A DNA stretch of 7,977 bases from Rickettsia endosymbiont of Diachasma alloeum (GTDB lineage: Bacteria; Pseudomonadota; Alphaproteobacteria; Rickettsiales; Rickettsiaceae). Below are positions 1 through 7,276 of this stretch, in pieces (positions within the stretch are counted from its first letter, which is position 1; the number at the start of each line of letters is the position of its first letter). The notes below the pieces were generated by a model. The model did no database searches. It worked only from the letters and a program-made list of their open reading frames with translations, and was not told where the DNA came from. Made by a program: the position numbers and the translations under genes. Where the stretch lies: contig DYDT01000055.1 in assembly GCA_020404485.1 (NCBI GenBank), forward strand, positions 1 through 7,977, read 5' to 3'.

Positions 1-44
1 AAATCTATTGCTTCATTTATTTTTTTATTCTTCTCTATTTGCAT
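1..44 (-). CDS. possible 5' end of an unidentified gene, cut by window edge
   Basis: A minus-strand ATG at 44-42 opens a frame that runs off the left edge without a stop, giving 14 residues beginning MQIEKNKKINEAID. An in-frame TAG lies just upstream at 56-54, and a weak AGG-containing ribosome-site candidate precedes the ATG. The fragment is lysine-, asparagine- and glutamate-rich and hydrophilic, with no recognisable motif. It is on the same strand as ftsA and about 207 bases downstream of it, so it could be the next gene of the cluster; it does not look like the N-terminus of FtsZ. It is too short to exclude chance in AT-rich DNA. Confidence 0.3.
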   Translation of the reverse strand, partial: MQIEKNKKINEAID

Positions 45-100
45 TTCTGTTACCTATATTTTTAATTACTTCTAATATAGGCTCAACAAAAATTTACACA

Positions 101-150
101 ATCATTGCAAAAGACTCAAATTATAAAATAATTGACAAAGCAATCCAGTA
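101..150. repeat. decayed half of a Rickettsia palindromic element
   Basis: This stretch aligns to the left half of the intact palindrome at 5903-5993. Shared features are a CATTGC/CTTGC start, an internal AATTAT-AAA-ATAATT hairpin at 119-133 matching AATTAC-AAA-GTAATT at 5918-5932, and the following AAAGCAATC / GAAGCAATC. The right arm expected downstream (CTCCTCGCAATG-like) is not visible in 151-250, so this looks like a degraded or truncated copy. It lies downstream of ftsA in the 1-251 region, which otherwise shows only a weak hairpin at 214-235 and the possible gene start at 1-44. Confidence 0.5.
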
Positions 151-213
151 ACATGTATAGCATTTTTTATTATTTTTCTTGATGTCGTGACTTGACCAAT
201 ACCAATAGTACCA

Positions 214-235
214 GACAGTTATCGTTGATAGTGTC
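214..235 (-). other. small imperfect hairpin just downstream of ftsA
   Basis: GACA-gt-TATC-gtt-GATA-g-TGTC forms two 4-bp stem segments around a 3-base loop with one internal mismatch region. It begins 16 bases beyond the ftsA stop. Read on the ftsA strand it is followed by TGGTACTATTGG rather than a U-run, so it does not meet the usual pattern of an intrinsic terminator. It could stabilise the 3' end of the mRNA, or be chance. Confidence 0.2.
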
Positions 236-251
236 AGTAAGCAAAGAAAAA

Positions 252-1487
252 TTAAATATTCTCTCTTAGCCAGTCAAAAACTTTATTAATCCAGCTTCTA
301 TTTTCATCAAGTTTCATATATGCAAATTCTTTTTGCTGTTTTAGAGCATGAATTTTTAGCATACCTATAACTGCCGAATAAGTAGCTGGATTATAATCTT
401 CAGTAAAGCCATCAATAAGCTCTGGTTTACCTATTCTAGTTTGCTTCTCAAAAATCTTACTTGAAAGCTCCTTTAAACCTCTAAGCTGCGATCCGCCTCC
501 AGTAATAACAGTGCGGTACACTGATATTTGTCCTTTTATTGCCTTATCATATTCAGACTTTACCATTAACAATATTTCTTCCGCTCTTGCTTTTATTACT
601 TCAGAAAGTTTATAAACCGTTACTGCTCCTGCAGGGCTGTGGTGAGCATCAACATTAAAATCCTCCATATTAATAATACTATCTTTATCAAAAGAGGATA
701 AAATTGCGTTACCATATAAAATCTTTAATTTTTCAGCTGTAGCAAGGTCAGTACCGAAAACTTTTGCAATATCAGAACTAATATGAAAACTACCTATATT
801 TACGTGTCCTGTATATATCAATTTACCGGCAAAAAAAATACCAAAAGAAGTGGTTTTATCACCTATATCTACGATTAGTGAACCAAGATTTTTTTCATCA
901 TTCGTAAGACAGCTAATTGCAGAAGCATAAATGGCTAGAGTAATATTGGTAACTTCGATATGGCATTTAGCAAAACACTGCACGATGTTTGATAACATAT
1001 TTGACTCGGCTGCAATAATATGTAATTCACAACCAAGCTCTCTTCCATACATACCTATAGGGTTTTCAACCCTATTATTATCAAGAATAAACTCAAGAGG
1101 AAAGTAATGTATAATTTCTTGATTCTTAAATTTAAATTCCTGTAATGCTTTTTGTAAAAGCTTTTTTATATCTTGCTCGGTTATAGTTGCTGTACTAACT
1201 TTAATGGTATAGTTTATATAATAAGATTTAGTAGCAGCTCCTGATAGCGATAATATAACTTTTTTGATATTTTTATTACAATCTTTTTCTAACGCATAAA
1301 TTGCCGAAATAATACTACTTTCAGCACTCTTTAAATCTGTTATAATCCCTGATTTTATACCTTTAGAGTGATGTAAATTTTGACTTGCTACCTTAACCTC
1401 ACCTTTTTTACTAATATAGGCAGCAATGGCAGCAATTTTACTACTACCAAAGTCAAGTGCTACAAAATTCGATATTTTTTCTTTCAT
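252..1487 (-). CDS. ftsA: cell division protein FtsA
   Basis: FtsA is an actin-like ATPase that tethers FtsZ filaments to the inner membrane and recruits later divisome proteins. The 411-residue product is close to the usual length of about 420. Visible motifs are the phosphate-1 loop ALDFGSSK (10-17), the 1C/SHS2 subdomain (roughly 85-165), the phosphate-2 motif VDIGDKTTSF (206-215) and the adenosine motif TGGGSQLRGL (329-338). The last 16 residues (396-411, containing W399, F404, W407 and basic residues) form the expected amphipathic membrane-targeting helix. The ATG at 1487 gives the N-terminus right before the phosphate-1 strand and no strong Shine-Dalgarno is seen. It is last in the minus-strand cluster, separated from ftsQ by 122 bases that contain a palindromic repeat. 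The usual partner ftsZ does not follow within the 251 bases available. Confidence 0.97.
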   Translation of the reverse strand: MKEKISNFVALDFGSSKIAAIAAYISKKGEVKVASQNLHHSKGIKSGIITDLKSAESSIISAIYALEKDCNKNIKKVILSLSGAATKSYYINYTIKVSTATITEQDIKKLLQKALQEFKFKNQEIIHYFPLEFILDNNRVENPIGMYGRELGCELHIIAAESNMLSNIVQCFAKCHIEVTNITLAIYASAISCLTNDEKNLGSLIVDIGDKTTSFGIFFAGKLIYTGHVNIGSFHISSDIAKVFGTDLATAEKLKILYGNAILSSFDKDSIINMEDFNVDAHHSPAGAVTVYKLSEVIKARAEEILLMVKSEYDKAIKGQISVYRTVITGGGSQLRGLKELSSKIFEKQTRIGKPELIDGFTEDYNPATYSAVIGMLKIHALKQQKEFAYMKLDENRSWINKVFDWLRENI

Positions 1488-1514
1488 TTTTTATGTTTGT
1501 TGTAATTCCAAAAA

Positions 1515-1602
1515 CGTCATTGCGAGGAGCATAGCGACGAAGCAATCTAGTTAAACGTCCTGAGATTGCCACGTCGATGCATTGCATCTCCTCGCAATGA
1601 CG
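1515..1602. repeat. palindromic element between ftsQ and ftsA (RPE-type)
   Basis: Outer arms CGTCATTGCGAGGAG (1515-1529) and CTCCTCGCAATGACG (1588-1602) are perfect 15-bp inverted repeats. Inside them, GCGACGAAGCAATCT on the left pairs imperfectly with AGATTGCCACGTCGA on the right, with about six extra bases in the right half. Same family as the repeat at 5903-5993. It ends 7 bases from the ftsQ stop codon and fills most of the 122-base ftsQ-ftsA gap, so in the transcript it would fold into a large hairpin between the two reading frames. Assignment to a numbered RPE family was not attempted. Confidence 0.85.
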
Positions 1603-1609
1603 ATTCTAA

Positions 1610-2413
1610 TTAATACTTTTCTATATAATATTTATTTTTGTCTCTCAAATCTAATATTTTGTAATTTTGATTAAATAGTTTATTTGCTTTATTGAGTGCA
1701 TCTATATATTTTAAGGCTTCTTCAAAATTCTTTGCCGGTAATTTAATATTTATCTCACCTTTAAGATTTAAATCCCATCTTCTATCTCCGCATCTAACAG
1801 CAGATAAAGTTTTATTTATTATTGCTGGATATTTTTGTAGCTCATTTACCAACTTGCTAGCATATATATTTGCTCCTTCCCCTACAACATGTAATAAATG
1901 AGGAAATGGCTCTATGTTCTTACTGATTTCATAACCCTCTTCATCAATCAAGAAGAGTTGATTATTAATCTGCCAAATGGCAATAGGTTCTCTTTCAAAT
2001 AGTTTTATATATATCGTATTTGGTAATCTTCTTGAAACATATACTTCCTTAATCCATTTATTATTCTTTAAATTATTCCTAATTCCATCTAAATTAAGAG
2101 CAAAAATAGAACTACCTTTTTTAGTATTTAAAACTTTTAATATTGTAGGTTCATCAACATTTTGTTGCCCTTCAATTATTACATTCTCAAGTTTAAAACC
2201 AAGTTCTATAGTTATTTGATATGTATTTGTTGTTAAATAATTTTTTAAAGAAGCAAAATATTTTGTGAAAGCAAACAAACATATAAATATAATTAAAACG
2301 ATTTTAAGTATTAATGTTGTTTTTTTATAGATTAATCCTAACTTTCGACGCAATGAAATGTTATTATTTTTTTTAGCTGTATTTTTTTTATTTGAGCTTG
2401 TTTTTTTTCTCAT
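1610..2413 (-). CDS. ftsQ: cell division protein FtsQ (DivIB family)
   Basis: FtsQ is a bitopic inner-membrane protein of the divisome that links early cytoplasmic proteins to FtsB/FtsL and the septal peptidoglycan synthase. The 267 residues show the expected order: a basic, asparagine-rich cytoplasmic tail (1-32), one transmembrane segment (about 33-52), a POTRA domain (about 73-141, starting [12 protein letters not shown] and including [22 protein letters not shown]), then the FtsQ beta domain (about 143-258). The start ATG at 2413 overlaps the ddl stop as ATGA, so translation is probably coupled. Three runs of eight A on the coding strand lie in the first 50 bases. The sequence is divergent, as FtsQ usually is, but architecture and position make the call firm. 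Confidence 0.95.
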   Translation of the reverse strand: MRKKTSSNKKNTAKKNNNISLRRKLGLIYKKTTLILKIVLIIFICLFAFTKYFASLKNYLTTNTYQITIELGFKLENVIIEGQQNVDEPTILKVLNTKKGSSIFALNLDGIRNNLKNNKWIKEVYVSRRLPNTIYIKLFEREPIAIWQINNQLFLIDEEGYEISKNIEPFPHLLHVVGEGANIYASKLVNELQKYPAIINKTLSAVRCGDRRWDLNLKGEINIKLPAKNFEEALKYIDALNKANKLFNQNYKILDLRDKNKYYIEKY

Positions 2414-3375
2414 GAGTCAAAGTTTGCAGTCTTTAAAGTTTCTTCAATTAAGTTAATAAAATTTATGCCTTGAGAAGCCGCTATTTCAGGCACTATAGAT
2501 AGAGGAGTTATGCCAGGATGAGTATTTATTTCCAAGGCATATAATTTATTTGTTCCATCTTCTAAAATAAATTCAGCTCTAGCAGGACCTCTACAATTCA
2601 TAGTTTTATAAATTTTCTTAGATTCTCTAAGCAATTTATCATATAACTCGCTTGGCAGCGGAGCGGGACAAAGATGCTCAGCAAATCCTTCAGTATATTT
2701 AGTTTCGTAATCATAGAAACGGTTTTTTAACAGCTTAATTTCTAAAGCTCCTAAGGCTTTGCCATTTAATATTGCTACTTGTAATTCACGCCCTTTTATA
2801 TACTTTTCTATTATCACCTCATTACCATAAGGAAAATCATAATTAGCAAAGCTAAAATCATCTTCCTCAAATATTACCTCAACCCCTATGCTTGATCCTT
2901 GTGTAAGAGGCTTAATAACATATGGACGCTTCATAGGATCATCCTTAATATTATCGCTTTTATTTACAACAATATTTTCTGCCATATTAATATTATTAGT
3001 CAAAAACCAGCTTCTGGAATGTACCTTATCAAAAGCAAGGCTTGATGCTAAAACCCCGCTATGAGTATAAGGAATTCGCATAATATTAAGAAGTCCAGGC
3101 AGACAGCCATCTTCACCATATGTGCCATGCAGGCAGTTAAAAACAATATCAGGCTTTATTTCATGCAGCTTAACGGCAACATCAGCTCCCATATCTATAA
3201 AGGTAACTTTATATCCTGCTTCTAATAAAGCTTTGCCTACCCCTTCAGCTGATATTAGCGACACTTCTCGTTCAGCAGACATACCCCCAGCTACTAACGC
3301 TATGTGTTTCTTCCCACTATCACTTAATATTTTAATTTCTGAGCTTTCAACCCAATGTGTTTGATATTTATGCAT
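2410..3375 (-). CDS. ddl: D-alanine--D-alanine ligase
   Basis: Cytoplasmic ATP-grasp ligase that joins two D-alanines to give the dipeptide used by MurF in peptidoglycan precursor synthesis. Of 321 residues, [10 protein letters not shown] (30-39) carries the N-terminal substrate Glu (E35). QGSSIGV (159-165) matches the Ser-containing loop, FYDYETKY (220-227) the omega-loop Tyr region, and R266, E268, E282 and N284 (in RAEF and LEINT) match the metal and phosphate ligands. The motif usually written NTxPGMT reads NTHPGIT here (I289). Relative to E. coli DdlB there are about 20 extra N-terminal residues, but the ATG at 3375 is the only upstream ATG before the GG motif and has AGAAG a few bases before it. 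A palindromic repeat lies between murB and this gene; the 3' end overlaps ftsQ by 4 bases. Confidence 0.97.
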   Translation of the reverse strand: MHKYQTHWVESSEIKILSDSGKKHIALVAGGMSAEREVSLISAEGVGKALLEAGYKVTFIDMGADVAVKLHEIKPDIVFNCLHGTYGEDGCLPGLLNIMRIPYTHSGVLASSLAFDKVHSRSWFLTNNINMAENIVVNKSDNIKDDPMKRPYVIKPLTQGSSIGVEVIFEEDDFSFANYDFPYGNEVIIEKYIKGRELQVAILNGKALGALEIKLLKNRFYDYETKYTEGFAEHLCPAPLPSELYDKLLRESKKIYKTMNCRGPARAEFILEDGTNKLYALEINTHPGITPLSIVPEIAASQGINFINLIEETLKTANFDS

Positions 3376-3400
3376 ATACTTCTATTAAAATTTCAAGTTC

Positions 3401-3528
3401 GAAGACGAAGATCAACTTCAAAAAGAGCAAGGAGTCCATAAAGCGAGGAGCGGAGCGTATACTTAATACGTGAGCACCGCAGAACTTATAGGACGACGTA
3501 GCCAATTTTTCAAGTTCATCGAGTCTTC
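3401..3528. repeat. long imperfect palindrome between murB and ddl, reaching into murB
   Basis: The region from GAAGAC (3401-3406) to GTCTTC (3523-3528) folds on itself over nearly its whole 128 bases. GAAGAC..GATCAACTTCAAAAA pairs with the complement of TTTTTCAAGTTCATC..GTCTTC, AGTCCATAA with TTATAGGAC, and GCGG..CGTAT (3450-3460) with ATACG..CACCGC (3466-3480) around a 5-base centre ACTTA. It differs in sequence from the 1515-1602 type, so it is a second repeat family, consistent with the RPE diversity known in Rickettsia. Its right arm contains the murB stop codon and the last two or three murB codons. Confidence 0.75.
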
Positions 3529-4403
3529 CCGATTCGCTTTATTTCCCAATTCAATTTAATCCCACTATCTTCAAATACTTTCTGCTGGACGAAATTACCT
3601 AGATCCTCTAATTCCTTAGCGGTAGCATTTCCATTGTTTATCATAAAGTTACAATGAAGTTCTGAGATAGAAGCGTCGCCTATTCTATAGCCTCTAAGTC
3701 CTGCTTTGTCAATAAGCTGCCACGATTTAAACCTTTTCGGATTTGCAAAAGTACTACCGCCAGTACGCTCCTTAATAGGCTGCGTTTGTGATCTTGCAGC
3801 ATTTATTTCATTCATCCGCACTAATATATCTTCACTATTGCTTTTAGTAACTTTAAAAACAGCTTTGAGAATAATTAAATCTTTTGGCAAATTATTACCA
3901 CGATATTTAAAGCCAATTTCTTCATTTGTAAATGTTCGAAAATTTCCTGCAAAGTCAATTGTTTCAATTCTAACTAAAATATCTTGAAATTCAGAGCCAT
4001 AAGCTCCGGCATTCATCGCAACACCGCCGCCAATAGTGCCAGGGATGCCGACTAAAAACTCAAAGCCACTAATAGCATTTACCTGACAAAATTTAGCTAA
4101 ACTAAAATTAAGGCAACTGCTACCGACTATTAAATAATTATCATCCGTAAAATCGATATTACTAAAATTTTGACCAAGCTTTATCGTAACTCCTTCTATA
4201 CCACCATCTCTTATAATAATATTTGAGCCAGCACCAAAAATATTTATGGGTAATTTTTGTTGATTTTGTACTAAAAAGTTCGCTAAATCTTCACTATCTA
4301 AAGGTTTAAAGAATATTTCAGCATTACCGCCTACCTTAAACCATGTTAAATGTTTTAAGTTATAATCTTTCCTATATTCACCTTTTACTATAGGGAGATT
4401 CAT
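3516..4403 (-). CDS. murB: UDP-N-acetylenolpyruvoylglucosamine reductase
   Basis: FAD-dependent cytoplasmic enzyme that uses NADPH to reduce UDP-GlcNAc-enolpyruvate to UDP-MurNAc. At 295 residues it has the length of type II MurB (no Tyr-loop insert). FAD-binding motifs are TWFKVGG (20-26), [13 protein letters not shown] (56-68) and [18 protein letters not shown] (119-136). Catalytic positions are R168 in YRGN, S217 in GGSTFANP (proton donor) and E287 in WEIKRIG. The start ATG at 4403 overlaps the murC stop as ATGA. The frame ends inside the palindrome at 3401-3528: after the conserved KRIG only K-T-R and the stop remain, and the stop is repeat-derived sequence. The FAD_binding_4 and MurB C-terminal domains appear complete. 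Confidence 0.97.
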   Translation of the reverse strand: MNLPIVKGEYRKDYNLKHLTWFKVGGNAEIFFKPLDSEDLANFLVQNQQKLPINIFGAGSNIIIRDGGIEGVTIKLGQNFSNIDFTDDNYLIVGSSCLNFSLAKFCQVNAISGFEFLVGIPGTIGGGVAMNAGAYGSEFQDILVRIETIDFAGNFRTFTNEEIGFKYRGNNLPKDLIILKAVFKVTKSNSEDILVRMNEINAARSQTQPIKERTGGSTFANPKRFKSWQLIDKAGLRGYRIGDASISELHCNFMINNGNATAKELEDLGNFVQQKVFEDSGIKLNWEIKRIGKTR

Positions 4404-5836
4404 GACAAATTACCAAATTTTTGTGGTAATTCATTTGCAAAATTCGAGATATTTCCTGCTCCCATCATAATAATCATATCACCAGGGGATGCTTTATTCA
4501 TTATAACTTCTACACTATCATCTAATTTTGCTAAGAAATTTGCTTGATTATGATATTTAAGCTTAGTAATGTTATCAATTAAATTTTGTCCGCTAATACC
4601 CGCTATAGGGCTTTCACCTGCCGCATATACATCTGTAATATAAAGTAAATCTGCATCATTAAAGCAACGCATGAAATCATCAAATAAATGCTGCATTCTT
4701 GAATATCTATGCGGCTGAAAAATAGCGATAACTTTACCATGCTGTTTATTTGCTATATTTTTGGCAGTAGATAATGTTGCCTTAATTTCTTCAGGGTGAT
4801 GTGCATAATCGTCAATAACCGAAGCGTGATTATATTCAGCTACCTTAGTAAATCTCCTTTTCACTCCTTTAAAATTGTTAAAGCCGTTTTTAATAGCTTT
4901 AATACCGAAATCTAATTCTACCCCTACACTAATTGCAGCAAGGCTATTTAAAATATTATGTCTTCCTGGAGTAGGAATAGTAATTTTTTCTATAATTGTA
5001 ACACCGCTTACATTTGGTAAAGTGATTTTTACATCAAAGGTAGATGAATTAATATCTGTACTAATATTAAATGCTGTAATATGAGCATCATCAGAATCAA
5101 TACCATAAGTGATAACTTTCCGTTCGGTAATGTTATTTACCAACTCACGTACTGTTTTATGATCAATACAGCAAACAGCAAAACCATAAAAAGGTAAGTT
5201 CGTAATAAAGCTTCTAAAGGCATTAATTAACGTATCAAAATCTTTGTAATAATCTAAATGTTCTGGATCAATATTGGTTATTATTGCAATGGTCGACGGA
5301 ATACTGATAAAAGTTGCATCTGATTCATCAGCTTCAGCAATTAAATAATTACTTGAACCAAGATAGGCATTTGTTGATCTATTATTAATAATACCGCCAT
5401 TAATGACTGTAGGGTGTAAACCAGCTGCTTCAAATAAGCAAGCAACTAAAGAAGTGGTAGTAGTCTTACCATGTGAACCAGATACCGCTACTGAGCATTT
5501 TAACCTCATAAGCTCAGCAAGCATTTCTGCACGTCTGATAATCGGGATTTTACGCTCTAAAGCTTCTTTTATTTCCGGATTATCTCTATTAATTGCAGAA
5601 GAAACAACAACATACGAGACATTTGTAATATTTTGTGGTGCATGACCAACAAATATTTTAATGCCATATGCTTCTAAACGTTTGGTATTATAATTTTCTG
5701 ATAAATCAGAACCTTGCACCTTATAACCAAGATTATGTAATATTTCAGCGATGCCGCTCATTCCAACGCCGCCAATGCCAATAAAATGTATAGTTTCTAA
5801 AGTTTGATTAGTTTTTTTTAATTCAAGTAATAGCAT
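4400..5836 (-). CDS. murC: UDP-N-acetylmuramate--L-alanine ligase
   Basis: Cytoplasmic Mur ligase that adds L-alanine to UDP-MurNAc with ATP, the first step of stem-peptide assembly. The 478 residues are near the usual length of 450-490. In order: Rossmann-type UDP-binding motif [11 protein letters not shown] (20-30), P-loop GSHGKTTT (120-127), EADESD (168-173), [10 protein letters not shown] (188-197), [11 protein letters not shown] (291-301), RRFT (327-330), DDYAHHPEE (342-350), FQPHRYSR (373-380) and GAGNI (459-463). All three Mur ligase domains are complete. The ATG at 5836 places the N-terminus about 15 residues before the Rossmann strand, and no Shine-Dalgarno is seen. It is first in the minus-strand cluster, preceded by a promoter candidate and a palindromic repeat; the usual upstream neighbour murG is absent here. 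Confidence 0.98.
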   Translation of the reverse strand: MLLLELKKTNQTLETIHFIGIGGVGMSGIAEILHNLGYKVQGSDLSENYNTKRLEAYGIKIFVGHAPQNITNVSYVVVSSAINRDNPEIKEALERKIPIIRRAEMLAELMRLKCSVAVSGSHGKTTTTSLVACLFEAAGLHPTVINGGIINNRSTNAYLGSSNYLIAEADESDATFISIPSTIAIITNIDPEHLDYYKDFDTLINAFRSFITNLPFYGFAVCCIDHKTVRELVNNITERKVITYGIDSDDAHITAFNISTDINSSTFDVKITLPNVSGVTIIEKITIPTPGRHNILNSLAAISVGVELDFGIKAIKNGFNNFKGVKRRFTKVAEYNHASVIDDYAHHPEEIKATLSTAKNIANKQHGKVIAIFQPHRYSRMQHLFDDFMRCFNDADLLYITDVYAAGESPIAGISGQNLIDNITKLKYHNQANFLAKLDDSVEVIMNKASPGDMIIMMGAGNISNFANELPQKFGNLS

Positions 5837-5862
5837 TTAAGTTAATTTTTAAAATTGAGTTG

Positions 5863-5891
5863 TGCATATATGGTTTTAGGGATTTTGTCAA
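5863..5891 (-). promoter_or_regulatory. candidate promoter for the murC-ftsA cluster
   Basis: On the minus strand a perfect -35 hexamer TTGACA occupies 5891-5886. Downstream, TATGCA (5868-5863) sits at 17-base spacing and TATATG (5870-5865) at 15-base spacing; neither is a strong -10, which is common for rickettsial promoters. Transcription would start near 5856, about 20 bases before the murC ATG at 5836. It lies between the murC start and the palindrome at 5903-5993. Confidence 0.5.
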
Positions 5892-5902
5892 GTGATATAA
5901 AA

Positions 5903-5993
5903 CGTCCTTGCGAGGAAAATTACAAAGTAATTAACGAAGCAATCTCAGGATGTTTAATGAGATTGCTTCGTCGCTTCGCTCCTCGCAATGACG
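5903..5993. repeat. palindromic element between the EAL gene and murC (RPE-type)
   Basis: Outer arms CGTCCTTGCGAGGA (5903-5916) and TCCTCGCAATGACG (5980-5993) pair with one mismatch. An inner perfect 13-bp stem, CGAAGCAATCTCA (5935-5947) with TGAGATTGCTTCG (5958-5970), encloses a 10-base loop. The left half also holds a small hairpin AATTAC-AAA-GTAATT (5918-5932) that the right half lacks. Same family as 1515-1602. It begins 9 bases beyond the EAL gene stop and sits just upstream of the murC promoter candidate. As RNA it would form a strong hairpin at the 3' end of the EAL mRNA, although no U-run follows. Confidence 0.88.
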
Positions 5994-6002
5994 ATTTTAA
6001 GC

Positions 6003-7211
6003 TTATTCCACCCTATCAAATTTTGCTTCGGAGTAGTAATTGCCTTGCAAGCCGCCTACTTTTAGATCTATTAAAAACTTAGCTATTTCACCATTTTCGA
6101 CAAATTCAGCTACTGTTTCAATATTTAAATCTTCCGAGATCTTAATTAATCTTTCAACAAAATATCTACTTTGTACATCGCTTGTAATACTACGGACATA
6201 TTTACCATCAATTTTTATAATATCTATAGGCAAACTTTGAAGTTGTTTAAAGGAAGTAAAGCCTGAGCCGAAATCATCTAAAGTAAATTTACAACCAAAT
6301 TTACGTAACTTATTGATAAATACCTTTATTTTATCATAATTCTCATTAAAAGAAGTCTCGGTAATTTCGATAATTAAACGATTTCGAACATCATAAGTTC
6401 TGAATAAATTTTCTGCTATTTCCCATAAAGCTTCATCAGTTGTGCCAATATTCGAAATATTAACAGATAGCATTAAATTAGGATTGTTTGCAAGCTCATG
6501 AACACTCATTTCTAAAACGATCTGATCAATTACAAAAATTAATCCTTTATTTTCAGCAATAGGAATTATAGGACCAACAGAAATATAAGCACCATTCTCA
6601 TCTGGTATGCGAAGCAAACATTCATAATAATGTACTTTCAAAGTCTTACGATCAATTATAGGCTGATAGGCAAAACGTCTAGTTTTTTTAGCTAAAGCTT
6701 GTCTAAGCAAATTGAGCTGTAAATTAAACTTTTTTATATTCTCTAAATCATGGTCATCACGATTATATTCACGATAATAATAATTATTATTTTGTGAAAG
6801 TAACATGTTTAGTATTTTTTCAATCTCTTCTGCATTAGTACTTACTTTGGGAAACTCGGTGCTTGCAATATAACAATTTATATAAATTTCTGGTCGCTCC
6901 TCATTTATATAAAGTTGAGAAGATAAATATAACTTTCTGGCAAAACTTTTAATTAGATCAGAATCGGTAATATCTAATACAAATAATATGATGTCCTTTT
7001 CTGTTTTCCTAAACTTTAAAGGAATATTTAGTTCCTTGCTTACATTTTCAATAATTCTTTCTAAATCCTGAATTATGAAATTTTTATTTGGTTCTATAAA
7101 TGCAATTTCATCATAATTCAATAATTTACAAGCAAAACATACTCCTTTCCCTATTTTATCCATTTCAGCTTGTAAAACTTTATATTCCGTGATTAATTCT
7201 GACATTGCCAT
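6003..7211 (-). CDS. EAL-domain protein with degenerate GGDEF region (probable c-di-GMP phosphodiesterase)
   Basis: EAL domains hydrolyse cyclic di-GMP to pGpG. The C-terminal domain (about 177-398 of 402 residues) shows the signature in the altered form ECLLR (E197-R201). Other expected catalytic positions are present: N251 in SVNIS, E282 in EITE, D312-D313 in DDFGSG, K333 and D335 in IIKID, E369 and E372 in VAEFVE (usually AEGVE), and Q389-G390. Residues about 36-150 resemble a GGDEF fold in spacing, but FRKTEKDIILFVLD (67-80) stands where RxGGDEF should be, so cyclase activity is not expected; the region may be regulatory. No transmembrane segment or signal peptide is apparent, suggesting a cytoplasmic protein. 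The start is ATG at 7211, with an alternative ATG two codons later (7205); neither has a clear Shine-Dalgarno. It is divergent from bolA. Confidence 0.9.
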   Translation of the reverse strand: MAMSELITEYKVLQAEMDKIGKGVCFACKLLNYDEIAFIEPNKNFIIQDLERIIENVSKELNIPLKFRKTEKDIILFVLDITDSDLIKSFARKLYLSSQLYINEERPEIYINCYIASTEFPKVSTNAEEIEKILNMLLSQNNNYYYREYNRDDHDLENIKKFNLQLNLLRQALAKKTRRFAYQPIIDRKTLKVHYYECLLRIPDENGAYISVGPIIPIAENKGLIFVIDQIVLEMSVHELANNPNLMLSVNISNIGTTDEALWEIAENLFRTYDVRNRLIIEITETSFNENYDKIKVFINKLRKFGCKFTLDDFGSGFTSFKQLQSLPIDIIKIDGKYVRSITSDVQSRYFVERLIKISEDLNIETVAEFVENGEIAKFLIDLKVGGLQGNYYSEAKFDRVE

Positions 7212-7233
7212 TTTGATAATAAAATTATATATT
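7205..7233 (+). promoter_or_regulatory. candidate promoter for bolA-ubiK
   Basis: TTGCCA (7205-7210, five of six matches to TTGACA) and TATATT (7228-7233) are separated by 17 bases, the optimal spacing. Transcription would start near 7240, leaving a leader of about 37 bases before the bolA ATG at 7277. The -35 box overlaps the start codon of the divergent EAL gene, so the two promoters would interfere physically. Confidence 0.45.
7224..7229 (-). promoter_or_regulatory. candidate -10 box for the EAL gene
   Basis: A perfect TATAAT on the minus strand lies 12 bases upstream of the first ATG (7211). No good -35 is seen at 16-18 bases. Transcription from it would start about 6 bases before the ATG, giving a nearly leaderless mRNA, which would fit the missing Shine-Dalgarno. 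In DNA this AT-rich such a hexamer is also likely by chance. Confidence 0.25.
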
Positions 7234-7276
7234 CTAACAAATACTAAGATATTTTTTCTATAAATAAAATAAAAAT

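Noticed and set aside
1515..1602. CRISPR-like array from the several related repeats
   Set aside because: The repeats are single, far apart, palindromic over their whole length and lack regularly spaced spacers.
3122..3364. Plus-strand open frame antisense to ddl
   Set aside because: It is a shadow of a clearly conserved gene; its residues mirror the ddl codon pattern and show no independent motif.
5903..5993. Palindrome as an intrinsic terminator of the EAL gene
   Set aside because: The hairpin is strong, but no U-tract follows on the minus strand, and the same family occurs within an operon at 1515-1602, where termination would be harmful. It is better called a repeat.
5855..6082. Plus-strand open frame across the palindrome between the EAL gene and murC
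   Set aside because: It consists of repeat sequence and the antisense of the EAL gene 3' end, with no family resemblance or ribosome site.
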